DNA of 64,000 nt. Source: Carposina sasakii. Lineage: Eukaryota > Arthropoda > Insecta > Lepidoptera > Carposinidae. The stretch is taken from contig CP053172.1 in assembly GCA_014607495.2 (NCBI GenBank), positions 6,462,888 through 6,526,887 on the forward strand, read 5' to 3'. Shown piece after piece: positions 41,311 through 52,675 of the stretch (positions are counted from its first letter, which is position 1; each line of letters begins with the position of its first letter). A program made the position numbers and the translations under genes. The notes beneath the pieces are model-generated. The model had not been told where the DNA came from, did no database searches, and saw nothing but the letters and a program-made list of their open reading frames with translations.

Positions 41311-41880
41311 CATTATCTTCCAATTAATTTAAATTGTTTCTTTTTGTAAAAAGCGCCATCTATCTATTCCATTATTACATTTAAAAAAACCAACCAAGGG
41401 TTGTCAACCACTGCGGTAACCCGAACTTTAGATAGCATCACATTTTGACAGTCACTTCAAGACGGGCGTTTTTTATTTAATTGTTTATTTTATTTTTATT
41501 GTTTAGCTTTTATCGGATCGCTAGTAACTAGCTGTAAAGGTAAACATACTACTGGCGAGATTAGAGATAATAATTTATAATAGGACAAGAGAGAGTTTGG
41601 CTTCTATTATATTTTTCATATCAAAATGTAGGCCCAAGCCTTTTACATTCATATAGACTCATATTTAGCTGTGTTCGCTAACGGCCAATTTCAATATAGT
41701 AATAAAGCCTGTATTAATCCATGATATGCAGTTTTTTCTAAAACAGAGTATTAAATTTAATAAAAATATACATGGCCCCCTTTTGGGTAGGCCTCCTCTA
41801 GTTTCCTCCATTTGTTTCTAACGTCAGCTGCTTTCAACCAATCCTTTCCTGTCACTTAAAATTGAACTGCAGAACTACGA
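41311..41880. other. No recognised feature
   Basis: Unassigned. GGGTAGGCCTCCTCTAGTTT CC near 41785 may be a decayed RTE-related tail. Confidence 0.3.
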
Positions 41881-41882
41881 GT

Positions 41883-41965
41883 ATAAAAAGAGATCCCACA
41901 GTCGACTTGGAACTTCTCTCAGGCGATCAACTAGCAACCATTTTCATCTGTCCTCAACGTGGCCT
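41883..41965 (+). repeat. Repeat A fragment
   Basis: CTCTCAGGCGATCAACTAGC, TTTTCATCTGTCCTCAACGT. Confidence 0.45.
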
Positions 41966-42210
41966 TCCTTGAAGGATTTCCTTCATCCGGCAAGCATAGC
42001 ATTCCAGGAGGGAACTGAACGTACCTATTTACCAAAGCTAAACCACAACCAAAAGCGTAACGTTATGCACATTTCGTATCGCGCCAAATTTTGGCAACTT
42101 CAAAACCATACAAAACAGTCAAAAGTCAGACGTTTGAAACGTCTGAAAAGTTGTCAAATGGATACAAAAATAAAATCTAAAACGTTCCGTTAACGTTGTC
42201 ATTTTGCGCG
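41966..42210. other. Unassigned open stretch
   Basis: A 74-residue basic open frame on + (41969-42193) has no family signature and lacks any sign of splicing or conservation. Not called as a gene. Confidence 0.3.
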
Positions 42211-42216
42211 ATTGCT

Positions 42217-42523
42217 CCAGCACCCGTACGATGAATTTGATGAGAGCGAGACGTCTCACTTTAAACGCAAATCCACAGAGCTAAGTAATAACTAGACAAG
42301 GCAAGTGTTTCTACTTGGTGTGTAAAAAGGGATTGCAAACCACTTCTGTCAACCCTAATTCATTCAGTCCTGGCTCGAGAACGAGTGTCTATTCTAATTA
42401 TTAAGTCTATTTTTTCCATGCCAAGTACATACACTTAGTTTATCTAGTTATTAATAGCTCTGTGAATTTGACGTTTAAAAGTGAGACATCTCGCTCTCAC
42501 CAAATTCATCATACGGGTGCTGG
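42217..42523. mobile_element. Foldback MITE with CCAGCACCCGTA ends
   Basis: The left arm CCAGCACCCGTACGATGAAT plus GAGAGCGAGACGTCTCAC is inverted in the right arm (GTGAGACATCTCGCTCTCAC, CATACGGGTGCTGG). Arms exceed 70 bp. Flanking GCT on both sides may be a 3-bp duplication. Confidence 0.7.
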
Positions 42524-43075
42524 GCTTTATGTCCGCCAAAGTTTAACGAAGTTTTTATACACATCAAAACGAACATCTCCATTGTATATCTACTCTATGT
42601 TTTTATCATAAAGAAGCATATTTACATGATTAAGCTTGTATATTTATATGTGTGAATTAAAATTAGTCGTGCGCACGCATGAAGCCAGTGTTTAGTGCTG
42701 GCTAAGTCGAGCGCGCGTGTTGTAAGCACGTAGTACACTTGAGTACACACGTGTTATGGAAAATAAATAAGTACCAGACAATAATATACAATATAAAAAG
42801 AAAAATAATGGACATACACTTACTTCGTTATCGAGTTTTTCTAAAAAACTACATTTCATTGTTTGCGATATAATGAAATTAAGAGGTCTTTTTAAACTAA
42901 AATGCTTTTAAATCTCACTCGGGTGAAGAATTATTTCATTTTCTTATTAATATGCTTTTTTAAATTTGAATTTTTAATGCACGATTGATTTTGATGTTTT
43001 GCGATGCCAATTATATATCTTAAACTGTACCTACATTGAAAAATCTTCTGTGTATAGGTAAGTAAAATTATATCA
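42524..43075. other. AT-rich, no gene recognised
   Basis: Unassigned; includes a GCGCGCGTGTTGTAAGCACG segment. Confidence 0.35.
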
Positions 43076-43077
43076 AT

Positions 43078-43270
43078 ACTAGTGAACGCCCACGACTCGA
43101 AAATGTCGCAATTTTAGTCGAGTTAATAAAAAAAGTTTCAACCAATTTAGGGTTCGATTTTAAAAAAAAGTAGCCCATGTTTGACACATAGTTTTGAAAT
43201 CAGTCCAGCCGTTTGGCCGTGAAACCGTAACAGACAGACAGACTTTCGCGTTTAGAATACTAGTATGGAT
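43078..43270 (-). repeat. Helitron-like repeat (family F), diverged
   Basis: ACTAGTGAACGCCCACGACT, GTCCAGCCGTTTGGCCGTGA, ACTTTCGCGTTTAGAATACT. Confidence 0.55.
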
Positions 43271-43297
43271 TTCTAATTAGGTACCTACTTACACAAC

Positions 43298-43420
43298 ATA
43301 CATACATACATACATATAATCACGCCTTTATCCCTTACGGGGTAGGCAGAGCACCAAGGGCCGATAGAACCACATGGTGCCACTTCTGGCCAATTATGAG
43401 GATATAGTTGAGATAAGTTC
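43298..43420 (-). repeat. Repeat C with (CATA)n lead
   Basis: (CATA)n at 43298-43315, then ATCACGCCTTTATCCCTTAC, GGGCCGATAGAACCACATGG. A further piece (ATGATCCGCCCATCGCCTAT) is at 43674-43693 after a 250-bp interruption. Confidence 0.6.
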
Positions 43421-44480
43421 AGTTAGTACTTACACAAATAAAAAACAATTTGGAAAAAGGTACAAACTAACTAAGTGTATTTAAAAAAGATCGCATAGCA
43501 TTGAGATCGTAACGTGTGCAAATTTTTAATTATCAAGTTAGCTACCTAGATTCCTCGGAAAAATACCCATCTGTGAATTGTACTCTTCCTTTCATTCCCA
43601 ATAATTAAAACGGACGAAATCGCAGGCAGTAAATAGGCATATCTAGTAAAATAATATATCAAATACGATGACAGATGATCCGCCCATCGCCTATCAGAGC
43701 AATTAATTGAAATATAATTGGCCTGTCTGTTAGCACCTGTGAACACCGTCGACATTCCCATACGAAGGAATTTTTAGTTAATAGTTGTTTAAATATTTTG
43801 GCTAAACGCGTCGTTGGTTTTAATAATAGAAAATATAGATAGGCAAGTAAAATTATTTTTTGTACTACTTACAAAAACATTCTAAACAAGGGCGAGTCAT
43901 TCTCTATCAGCTAACTAGCTAAAAATGGTTTGATAAAACTCCGTTCGTAAAAAAACAGAATGAAAGAATCGGCAAGACATTTATGTATAGTGGGCCATAT
44001 GTCTTTGCGTTCTTTATTTGTTTATGTTAAGTATTGATCTTATGAAATTAATAATATAATGATTTAATGATAATAGTTGAGATTACAAACTTGTCAATCA
44101 CCAATTTAAACTGAGTTTATAATGCAGACAGAAAAATATAACAACGCATCATCACCATTTTCAACATTATTGATTAAGTATGTCATTTAAATTATCAGAA
44201 AACCATAATATTAATAATTAAAAATACATACGGTTCTATTTAGGTACCTCCTCCTTTTTTCAGTCGGCTCAAAAGATTAAAAATACTAACACTTCTCTAC
44301 ACAAGTGTACAAAGTGACTCCATCTGAACAAACAGTGACTTTAGCCGAGTATTATGTATTAATACCATCACGTAGTATTATATGGGACAGTAGCAAGTAT
44401 TTAAATACCTGTAATCCATTCGGCAACAGGAAGTTGTGTACCAACTATACACTGTACCATGAACGTATCTATGTAATATT
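43421..44480. other. AT-rich, no gene recognised
   Basis: Apart from the repeat-C remnant near 43670, nothing coding or repeated is recognised. Confidence 0.4.
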
Positions 44481-44485
44481 GATTC

Positions 44486-44722
44486 CAGTCCACTGCTGGA
44501 CGTAGGCCTCCCCCAGGGCACGTCACAAGACTGCCATGGGGGGTATTTGCCCATAGTCACCACGCTGGGCAGGCGGGTTGGTGACCGCAGTTTGTATTTT
44601 GGACTACGTTGTCAACACGGGAGGCGCTGCTGCCCACCTCCCGGAAACCCTTAATCGCCTCGTACGATACCCACGGGCAGACATGGGGTGGTACGAATTC
44701 TACTCTGCCGGCACCACGCGGT
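44486..44722 (-). repeat. SINE-like repeat B
   Basis: CAGTCCACTGCTGGACGTAG to GAATTCTACTCTGCCGGCAC and CACGCGG; lacks the CATCAT tail. Confidence 0.65.
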
Positions 44723-44769
44723 GCCTTTATATTATAACATACATTATATTTACCTATTTATGCCTGAGC

Positions 44770-44845
44770 TTATACGGGGTCTCACTAGAATACATCAGCT
44801 GCATCTCCTTCCGTGCATGTCGTAAGAGTCGACTAAGGAACTCTA
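44770..44845 (+). repeat. Repeat A, 3'-truncated
   Basis: GGGGTCTCACTAGAATACAT, GTAAGAGTCGACTAAGGAAC; joined directly to a Helitron-like end. Confidence 0.55.
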
Positions 44846-44855
44846 ACACTAATAT

Positions 44856-44928
44856 ATTATCCCGGATAATTTTGACATTTTGTTTTATCTGCAGTCCACG
44901 CGGACGAAGTCGCGGGCGTCCACTAGTA
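44856..44928 (+). repeat. Helitron-like repeat (family F), 3' end only
   Basis: TATCCCGGATAATTTTGACA, GTCGCGGGCGTCCACTAGT. Confidence 0.55.
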
Positions 44929-45200
44929 AAAAATATCTATGGATTCTCGTGATTTTTGTCTATTAACCCAGAGATGAGCATAACCTCCCGTTACGTTACT
45001 TTTACGCTATGTTACTGATAACATTTGTAAAATCCGATATGTTACACTGACAGCTCCGTATCGTCTCTCCCTTATCTCAAACAAGATAAATCGCTGAAGA
45101 TGAATGAGGACCCGAATAGTAAAATGGCTGCACCTTTGGTTGTTCTACTTATAAAGGACTAGAGGCCGCCCACGACATCGTCCGCGTGAGAAAGGATTAC
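44929..45200. other. Unassigned; family-F trace at right
   Basis: AGAGGCCGCCCACGACATCG (45160-45180) is a diverged family-F end. The rest is unknown. Confidence 0.35.
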
Positions 45201-45211
45201 TTACACTCGTG

Positions 45212-45483
45212 CATAGAGGAATAAGATGTAGACATAGAGTGCTAATGTCATACTAACAATTTCGATGCACCATTAGACTTTTCGGTGCTTCACAATTCCA
45301 GTCCTTGACACTTAGATTGCATTACTATATGTTACAATACATTAGTAATGTAGTACATTGCTATACATTACACTGAAAGAATCTAAGTGTCAAGGACTGG
45401 ATTTGTGAGGCACCGAAAAGTCTAATGGTGAATCGAAACTGTTAGTATGACATTAGCACTCTATGACAACTTATTCCTCTATG
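45212..45483. mobile_element. Palindromic MITE H with 7-bp target duplication
   Basis: CATAGAGGAATAAG...CTTATTCCTCTATG; exact 7-bp duplication ACTCGTG at 45205-45211 and 45484-45490. 272 bp, nearly identical to 32798-33069. Confidence 0.87.
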
Positions 45484-45490
45484 ACTCGTG

Positions 45491-47170
45491 CGAAGCAGGG
45501 GCTTTAGTTATACATATAAACCTTCCTCTTCACTACATATACAACAAATTCGTCCCGCTGTCGGTCTGTGCACGCAACGGCAGGCTTATTTACTAACTTG
45601 GGATTGGTCGACAACCGGTCGGTAAACGTCAAAAGACGACTACGCGCCTGATTCAAAGAACCCTATTTTGTAATCTATGCGTGCGGGGCAGACTTTTTAA
45701 TCTAGCTAGTAGGATAATACCAAATGTCATGTTTGACAGCGATTATCTAGCGATTGCAACCGGTTGCGTGTTAGATAATCAGCCTGCCGATTTTGATGCG
45801 GAAAACGTTCTCGGGCGACTGGAAACGTGGACCGAGTTCTCAATGGTCCCACAGTCGCCCGAAGTCTCGTCCTATTTGTGTCGTGGTTTATCTACTTGAT
45901 GGGTTTTCTTTTCTACTTCTTTCTTTCCTTCTTCTCTGGGACCGATTGTATTCAAAACTATTGGATACACCATGATAGTAAATAAATAATCAACCATTGA
46001 ACTCCATTGGGATATCTTCTTCAAAATTCTACAGCCAACACTACCTATATCGTTTGCAGGTACACTATCAAATAGAAATACAATTAGCCCACGTCAGCCA
46101 ATCAGTGCGCGCCATTCGCTGCGGCCAATTGTATTAGTGTATTGGTATAGTCGGGTACAGAAGTGATTGTCGTTTTGGTAATTAAATAAATATTTTGTAG
46201 TAGGTAATGTTTTATTTGTTTATGGTGACTATACTAAATCACTACATATTATAAAACTAAGTCCCTATATATGCTTAGATCTTACAAACTACGGATTTTG
46301 ATGCGGTTTTTAATAGACAGAGTGATTTAAAAAAAACATAATTTAAAAAATCCAAAAACCCGACTGCTTAAAAAAGAACCAAATAATGTACATAATAAAA
46401 AAAACTGAAAAGAAAAAAAAATCCGGTGGTCTAGAATTCTATAATATTATTATGGAATGAATACTATTGAAGAACATAAAATATTTTCTAATGATCTTAA
46501 CATAACAACTGAACAGCCAGGATCCATTCAAATATTAACTTAAACTTGTTTTTTCTTTTGCAGTCGGGTTTTTGAATTTTTGAAATTGTTTTTTTATTTT
46601 ATACTTTTTTGTTATGAGTACCTAGCTACTAATAGGTACGCTTCAAGAAACATGCTCAACATGCTCGGCAGCAAGAAGTTTTCGTCTTGCTTCTGTCTAT
46701 AAATTTATATGTGAGAATGGTTGTTACGCAACTTTCAATCGATATAGATCCTAAACAGTTGGTCGAATTGAAAAATATTGAGACAAACTTAAAAATGTTT
46801 TTTAAATACCTATTCGTCGAATTTTTTTTTCACAAAATGGCGTCCAGTAGTCGCCACATTGGATTTTCACTAACGTCATGTATTTAGTGACACTCGCCGG
46901 ACTAAGAGGAATCGATTGACGTATGAATCATAAAAATCGGCCGAGGCGTTTGGTCTGTGTAGTCCTTTAAAGGAACATACATACATACATAGGCTGTTAA
47001 ACACAATACCACTCCTTTGCATCGCGCAGTCGGGTAAAAAGGAAGATTTATATGTATAGTATTAGCACTGCACCCGTGCAAAACCGGAGCGGGAAGCTAG
47101 TTGACTATAAAATACTTAGAATAAGGTGGTGGGTGAGGTCCCTAACTATCTACATATCTAATACAGACTT
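45491..47170. other. No gene recognised
   Basis: A 72-residue open frame (45681-45899) and others here carry no family signature. Contains T-rich and A-rich low-complexity tracts (46330-46420, 46550-46600). Confidence 0.4.
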
Positions 47171-47175
47171 CAGTG

Positions 47176-47281
47176 GGGTAAGCACGAACCTTTTTACGCG
47201 GCGTAACGCTAGCGACCCGCTAGCAAAATCTATGTGATTTGACAGTTATCGAGAGGATTATCGAGAGGTTCGTGCTTACCC
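47176..47281. mobile_element. Miniature foldback, about 106 bp
   Basis: GGGTAAGCACGAACCT at left and AGGTTCGTGCTTACCC at right are perfect inverted repeats of 16 bp. TTATCGAGAGG is tandemly duplicated inside the right part. No target duplication seen. Confidence 0.6.
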
Positions 47282-47645
47282 GTCAGATCTCAACTTTACG
47301 TTCCAAACATAACTCTTATTCTTGTCCACATTCTTTCACAGATGCTTACTTACCTTAATCTCATTAGTATTAAGTACTTGGCATTTACATGCAAATAACG
47401 AGATCTCATTATTAATCCTCCAGTACAGGCTACTTTGAGTACTTGGGCCGTGTATAGGTATCTATCTATATATGTATGTATGTACAACAAAGAATATGAA
47501 TACATTTAAGCTCGCCTGTACTCAGAGTACGCGTACACTAGAGGCGCGTGTTATCCGTCCATCTCACTTAGGTGTCCCTCGCTCTGGCCCGTCAATTTAC
47601 ATTACACTGTGTAGGGTACCTAGGTATTGCAGTTTTATGCAGTGA
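47282..47645. other. No recognised feature
   Basis: Unassigned sequence with a short TATGTATGTATG tract. Confidence 0.35.
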
Positions 47646-47661
47646 ATGTATCCTAAACTCT

Positions 47662-48003
47662 TCTTTCACTATGAATGTGTTGGGTTTTAGAGTTTCATAA
47701 TAATTTGTGGTTTTCTAATTTACTAATTTCTATAATCCTGATGATGCCACGGTTGTTGGCGAAACATATGTAGATTATTAATCTAGTTTTTGATTTCGGA
47801 ATAGTGCAATGTATTGTCTTGCATGCTGGGTGCTCGGGTCTGGTTTCTCGTTAGTGGCGATTGTAGTTAGTGCAAGTGCCTGTTTTCGCAGTTATGAGTT
47901 ATCAGATCCGAGGGTCAGTGGAGGGTGTAGGGCCCGGTGGTGGGCGCACCCATAGTGAATGTTTGAACTTCCGAATTGTAACGCCTAATACAATTTCATT
48001 AAT
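47662..48003 (+). mobile_element. Family G element carrying a hammerhead motif
   Basis: 342 bp flanked by the 13-bp duplication TATCCTAAACTCT (47649-47661 and 48004-48016). Order on +: TCTTTCACTATGAATG, AT-rich leader, hammerhead (47733-47777), body (GCATGCTGGGTGCTCGGG, AGATCCGAGGGTCAGTGGAG), GGGCGCACCCATAGTGAATG, then the end module TTTGAACTTCCGAATTGTAA and TAATACAATT. Diverged from the 19356 copy, so it is an independent subfamily. No ORF of note. Confidence 0.82.
47733..47777 (+). ncRNA. Hammerhead ribozyme motif, type I (GTA variant)
   Basis: TAATC, CTGATGA, T, stem II GCCA/TGGC with loop CGGTTGT, GAAAC, ATAT, GTA, GATTA. Cleavage triplet GTA still satisfies the H (A, C or U) rule. The differences from the other copies fall in the stem II loop and at the H position, not in the core or stems. 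Confidence 0.7.
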
Positions 48004-48077
48004 TATCCTAAACTCTATAAATCCTAGAGGAAAAACATTTTGCACGAAATTTAATAAGGATATCAGGGAAAATAGTA

Positions 48078-48232
48078 TGTGCTGATGCGAGTCTTCAGTA
48101 GAATAGACACATCAGCTGCATCTCCTTCCGTGCATGTCGTAAGAGTCGACTAAGGAACTCAGGGGCGTTCTCTCTCGTCACTGATCTTTTACCTCTGGCC
48201 ATGTTATGCTGAACGTTGCTGTGAGTAGAATC
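48078..48232 (+). repeat. Repeat A
   Basis: GTGCTGATGCGAGTCTTCAG, GCATGTCGTAAGAGTCGACT, TTACCTCTGGCCATG. Confidence 0.6.
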
Positions 48233-48244
48233 TCTATAAAATAA

Positions 48245-48285
48245 GAAAACTCTTGCCTGACTTCTGAACTAACATTTTTTGTATG
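48245..48285 (+). repeat. TTTCGGAACTAACAT-type repeat, partial
   Basis: CTTGCCTGACTTCTGAACTA ACATTTTTTGTATG; interrupted by MITE I. Confidence 0.45.
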
Positions 48286-48290
48286 GAGCA

Positions 48291-48535
48291 TCCATAAACG
48301 TATAAAGAATAACGGACAGAGTGTTGTGACTACACAGAGTGAAGCATTCATAGTGAGCTAGGCAACGATCTTCAATGGAGTAGGGATGTGTATTGACGCG
48401 TTATCCACCCACACATACAAACAATAGTAAGCTCGGCGCCTACTGGAAAATACGCACACATGTCCAACGCGCCGCCATTTCGGTGCTTCAATATGTGCAG
48501 TGACAGCATTACGTCCGTTGTTCTTTATACGTTAC
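48291..48535. mobile_element. MITE I, inverted relative
   Basis: AAACGTATAAAGAATAACGG to GTTCTTTATACGTTA. The body matches 28739-28982 in reverse (GCGTTATCCACCCACACATA, GGAAAATACGCACACATGTC). The target duplication is unclear because the outermost bases differ. Confidence 0.7.
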
Positions 48536-49010
48536 TTATTTACACTTAGGGGAAGCAATATAAAATTCATATGTACCTACCTACTCCATTTAAAAATCAT
48601 TTACTTTTCTAAACCATTTCTAAACATAATAAAAAGGAAATGAGTTCACACTTCAAACCATTTCAAAATCTCTTGCAGCTTTTAAAAAGTGACGCCATTT
48701 TAAAAAATACAAAAGATTTTTAAATTCCATTTTTAAAAAGAGCTCATAAGTCCTTGATATGGATATTAAAAAAATGTCTGCACCATGGAGATGAAAAGAA
48801 TTGCGGACTATGTTACGAGGTAACACCGAAACATCTCTATGTATCGGGTTAATAAAAAGGTCCACTATATGTGTCTCGATAGTTCCATCATTGGGCCCTC
48901 GTTTCCGTTATACTATTGCCCGAAATAAAAATAAAGTAATGTGAAAATCAAGGTATCATTTCGAAAACATAAAATATTTCACGCACTCGGGTATTTTCTT
49001 TTATATAATG
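48536..49010. other. No recognised feature
   Basis: Unassigned. Confidence 0.35.
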
Positions 49011-49019
49011 TGTGTAAGG

Positions 49020-49125
49020 TTTAGCTCATCGCGCTAGATAGGACGCCCCTGACGTCCTTAGTCGACTCCTACAACATGCACGGAAGGAAATGCATCTGAC
49101 GTATTCGAATATAGGCCCCATAAAG
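49020..49125 (-). repeat. Repeat A, diverged
   Basis: GACGTCCTTAGTCGACTCCT, ACATGCACGGAAGGAAATGC. Confidence 0.5.
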
Positions 49126-50660
49126 AGGAGATACCAAATCCCTGATAGGCCCGCATGGGCACCGCATAGTAAAGTAATGATTTCTCAAACAGCCCACTTG
49201 GCTGTTCTTCCAGCCTCCGTGGCTGTACAGTTTGATTCCGTCGCCTAATAAAAGGACTAAAAAAGGCGGGCTACCAATTTTTCTTTGTCTGTGACTGGGT
49301 TAGTAATTGCTTGATTTTCGTTTTAGTTATTTGGTTCCGTACAAAAAATGTTCGGGTTCCAATTTAAAATTTGCAATTAGAATGTACTTAAGTAGATAAT
49401 TTGCATTCTTTGCCATCGTAGACCGCAGTAATGGCAGGAAAAAAATCACTTTTATTTATGTAATACTCTACTACTCGTTTTTGCGGGAGCCACTACCGTG
49501 ACCAATGATCAAAATGTAAAATTTTAACATTTAGTCATATAGAATGTAGCCTATATCGTTCGTACTTTAACTTATATATATCCAAAATTTCAAGAAGAGT
49601 TGGTTGAGTAAATGAAGCTTGAAGGGGTAACAAAGTTTATTTCACATTTATAATATTAGTTAGGATAGGATATAAGAGGCCACACGTGAACCTGTTCAGT
49701 ATTTTTGTGCGAAAGAGTACCCAACGTAAGTACATATATCCAAACATCCATTCTCATAAACTTTCATTATTTATAACATTAAATTGGGATAGTGGGATTG
49801 TGATAGCGAACTTGTCTTTAATAGAAATATCTTCCAGTAAACCAGTTGGGGTAGTACTTTTTATGTATAAATTAATATATAAAGAATGCCCTAAACTTTA
49901 TCTATTCAGCTAAACAATTAAAGGCATCGGTTTTAAAACACAATGACATTGCTACCGTTAAACTGACGCCTCTACAAAAAGGCAATCAATACACAATGTA
50001 CTATCGACTTTCGAGCTCTTTGTAAAATAACAAAGTTTCTAAAGCTACAAATACATCCCTTGACCTACATTCCACGTCCCATATTTACTCAATAAACAAA
50101 CAATTTCACGGAAATCCACTTGCTACCAGCTTTTTAAATTGAAACGTCAATTTTGGGTTTCACAAAAGCCAAAGGAACCCTGCAGTGCGGTTACCAATTT
50201 CAAAATGGGAGCCACAAAAGCGCGCGAGGTGTGAATTCAAGTTCCAAAATCAAACAATGGTGTTTGACAGCTCAATACTTTTTTTTCATAAGCCGCTTAC
50301 TTTTTTCATTCGTCGCGGCGAAGAAATGATTTATGGTCGGTCTGGTTTGCGCTTAATTAAATTTATTCTTAATGACTGTAATAATTAGCGTGAGAAATTC
50401 TTCGAGCTTTTAGTTTTAATTGCTTGTAAAGGAACGTGTTTAAACAGTTTTGTAATTAATCGATTATTTTTTATTAGAGAAGACGATTTATATTGATTTA
50501 ATCGATTTCTTTTTCGATTAGTAATCGAGTTAATTATTGAGAAGAGGAAACTGAGAAGATATATGTACCTATTAGTACATTTTCATTGATAAGAATACTC
50601 CTAAATCTATGACCATAACACTTTTCCATTTGTGATATTTTTCGTAGTGGGTATATGACG
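49126..50660. other. Gene-free stretch
   Basis: A weak family-F copy (GAATGTAGCCTATATCG ... TTATAATATTAGTTAGGAT) lies at about 49550-49665. The remainder, including 67-75 residue open frames, has no recognisable signature. Confidence 0.4.
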
Positions 50661-50663
50661 TTC

Positions 50664-50850
50664 CTGTGCTGATGCGAGGCTTCACTAGATGTCGTAAGAG
50701 TCGACTAAGGAACTCAGGGGCGTTCTCTCAGGTGATAAGCTGAGCTGGCTTTCACTGATCTTTGACATCTCACCCCGCGACGTAACATCGACATGCACGG
50801 AAGGAGATGCATCTGATGTAGTCTAGTGAGTCCCTGCATCAGCACAGGAA
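50664..50850. repeat. Two repeat A pieces, head to head
   Basis: A sense piece (CTGTGCTGATGCGAGGCTTC to GGGCGTTCTCTCAGGTGATA) is followed by an antisense piece (GACATGCACGGAAGGAGATG to CCCTGCATCAGCACAGG). Confidence 0.55.
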
Positions 50851-50864
50851 TGAGTATAAATCTT

Positions 50865-50992
50865 CTTCTTCTTCTTCAGCCTATTGCAGTCCACTGCTGG
50901 ACGTAGGCCTCCCCCAGGGCACGCCACAAGGCTACTGCCACAGAAGGGTTTTGCCCATAGTCACCACGCTAGGCAGGCGGGTTGGTGACCGA
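50865..50992 (-). repeat. SINE-like repeat B, 3' half
   Basis: (CTT)n, CAGCCTATTGCAGTCCACTG, then to CGGGTTGGTGACCG; the 5' half is absent. Confidence 0.6.
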
Positions 50993-51166
50993 GTATAAAT
51001 ATAGCTTTTAAAATGATATTACCCAGAGCGGTACATTACGCATAAGTGCTTAGATAAGACGCTGGCGGGAAGCGAACCCACTTACATTTATCTACATTCG
51101 TGTAGGTAATGGCCAAGCATTTAGGGCACTGCATTAATTTTTAAGTTATTCCAATAAGTATATTTT

Positions 51167-51187
51167 TTACTAGTGGACGCCCGCGAA
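51167..51187 (-). repeat. Helitron-like repeat end cut by the gap
   Basis: TACTAGTGGACGCCCGCGAA is a family-F terminus; the rest lies in the gap. Confidence 0.55.
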
Positions 51188-51687
51188 NNNNNNNNNNNNN
51201 NNNNNNNNNNNNNNNNNNNNNNNNNNNNNNNNNNNNNNNNNNNNNNNNNNNNNNNNNNNNNNNNNNNNNNNNNNNNNNNNNNNNNNNNNNNNNNNNNNNN
51301 NNNNNNNNNNNNNNNNNNNNNNNNNNNNNNNNNNNNNNNNNNNNNNNNNNNNNNNNNNNNNNNNNNNNNNNNNNNNNNNNNNNNNNNNNNNNNNNNNNNN
51401 NNNNNNNNNNNNNNNNNNNNNNNNNNNNNNNNNNNNNNNNNNNNNNNNNNNNNNNNNNNNNNNNNNNNNNNNNNNNNNNNNNNNNNNNNNNNNNNNNNNN
51501 NNNNNNNNNNNNNNNNNNNNNNNNNNNNNNNNNNNNNNNNNNNNNNNNNNNNNNNNNNNNNNNNNNNNNNNNNNNNNNNNNNNNNNNNNNNNNNNNNNNN
51601 NNNNNNNNNNNNNNNNNNNNNNNNNNNNNNNNNNNNNNNNNNNNNNNNNNNNNNNNNNNNNNNNNNNNNNNNNNNNNNNNNNNNNNN
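51188..51687. other. Assembly gap, 500 N
   Basis: Exactly 500 N, a conventional placeholder size, so the true distance is unknown. Open frames that span it are meaningless. Confidence 0.99.
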
Positions 51688-51717
51688 TTATCGTGGTTTC
51701 GCAGGTCATGCTACTTG

Positions 51718-51855
51718 AGCTGGGCTGTGAAAGATCAGGATAAGTTAGCACATCGCCTGAGAGAACACTCCTCAGTTCTTTAGTCGACTCTTACGACATG
51801 CACGGAAGGAGATGCAGCTGATGTATTCTAGTGAAGCCCCGCATCAGCACAGGTT
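51718..51855 (-). repeat. Repeat A (copy 2)
   Basis: Counterpart of 9250-9390. Confidence 0.65.
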
Positions 51856-52675
51856 TTTATATAAAAGCATGCAGGTAATCTTAAATGGAAATTATTTGTA
51901 CAAGATATTTCCAAGTAAGTAATTTAACAAAGAGCAGGTGCATCTTCAAATGAATCACTTTGAAATTTGCAAACTCTTAAGTACGTATGCTTGAATGAAT
52001 GAGTAATATTATAGCGAAGATAATATACTTTACATACATAAAAGCATTAGAAAGCACATTATTATGTTATGAATATTATTTGTTTTTTTTTATGGAGAAA
52101 AAATTAGTACTTATCTATATATAATGTAGTCCTGTTTGCTTTTGAATTCGATTTTATAATTTTAGTTTAGTTTAAAATTGTATTGTATTTACGACTCTAT
52201 TTACAACTCACGGCCACAAAGATTTGGTAAATAACCGTTAGTCGATAAAAATAAAACGTTTAACCCTTGTTTTTTAATCGATATCGAACTATCTACGCAT
52301 CACATCACTAATCCACTGATGTCGCGTCGTATCAAATGTCCTGTCAACTGTCAACATTGTAGAGATTGCTAGAATCCGTTTCACAAAATAACTCTTGTGC
52401 ATGATTTCGGAACTAACATGTTTTATATGCAGTTACATAGATAATGCAGTCATATACATAGTAACTAGCGCCATCGTTGAAATGAACTACGTATTTGGTG
52501 AAACGCACTCGGTCATCGTCGACTCTAATCTATACGACAGCTTTTGGGGTAAAAAAGGGTAGATTTGAATAGTTTTATTATCTGAAATGGGCTTACTAAC
52601 GAACATGTTTTTAGGTGTGACCAGTTTAGTATGTGTGAACTATGTGGTATCTATTTTGCACCAGGTACATACCTT

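Noticed and set aside
41969..42193. Basic 74-residue protein
   Set aside because: No family signature and no conserved neighbour; length is within chance for this sequence.
45681..45899. 72-residue protein
   Set aside because: No domain or repeat homology recognised; not enough for a gene call.
51170..51751. Long open frames of 181 and 193 codons
   Set aside because: They consist almost entirely of gap N.
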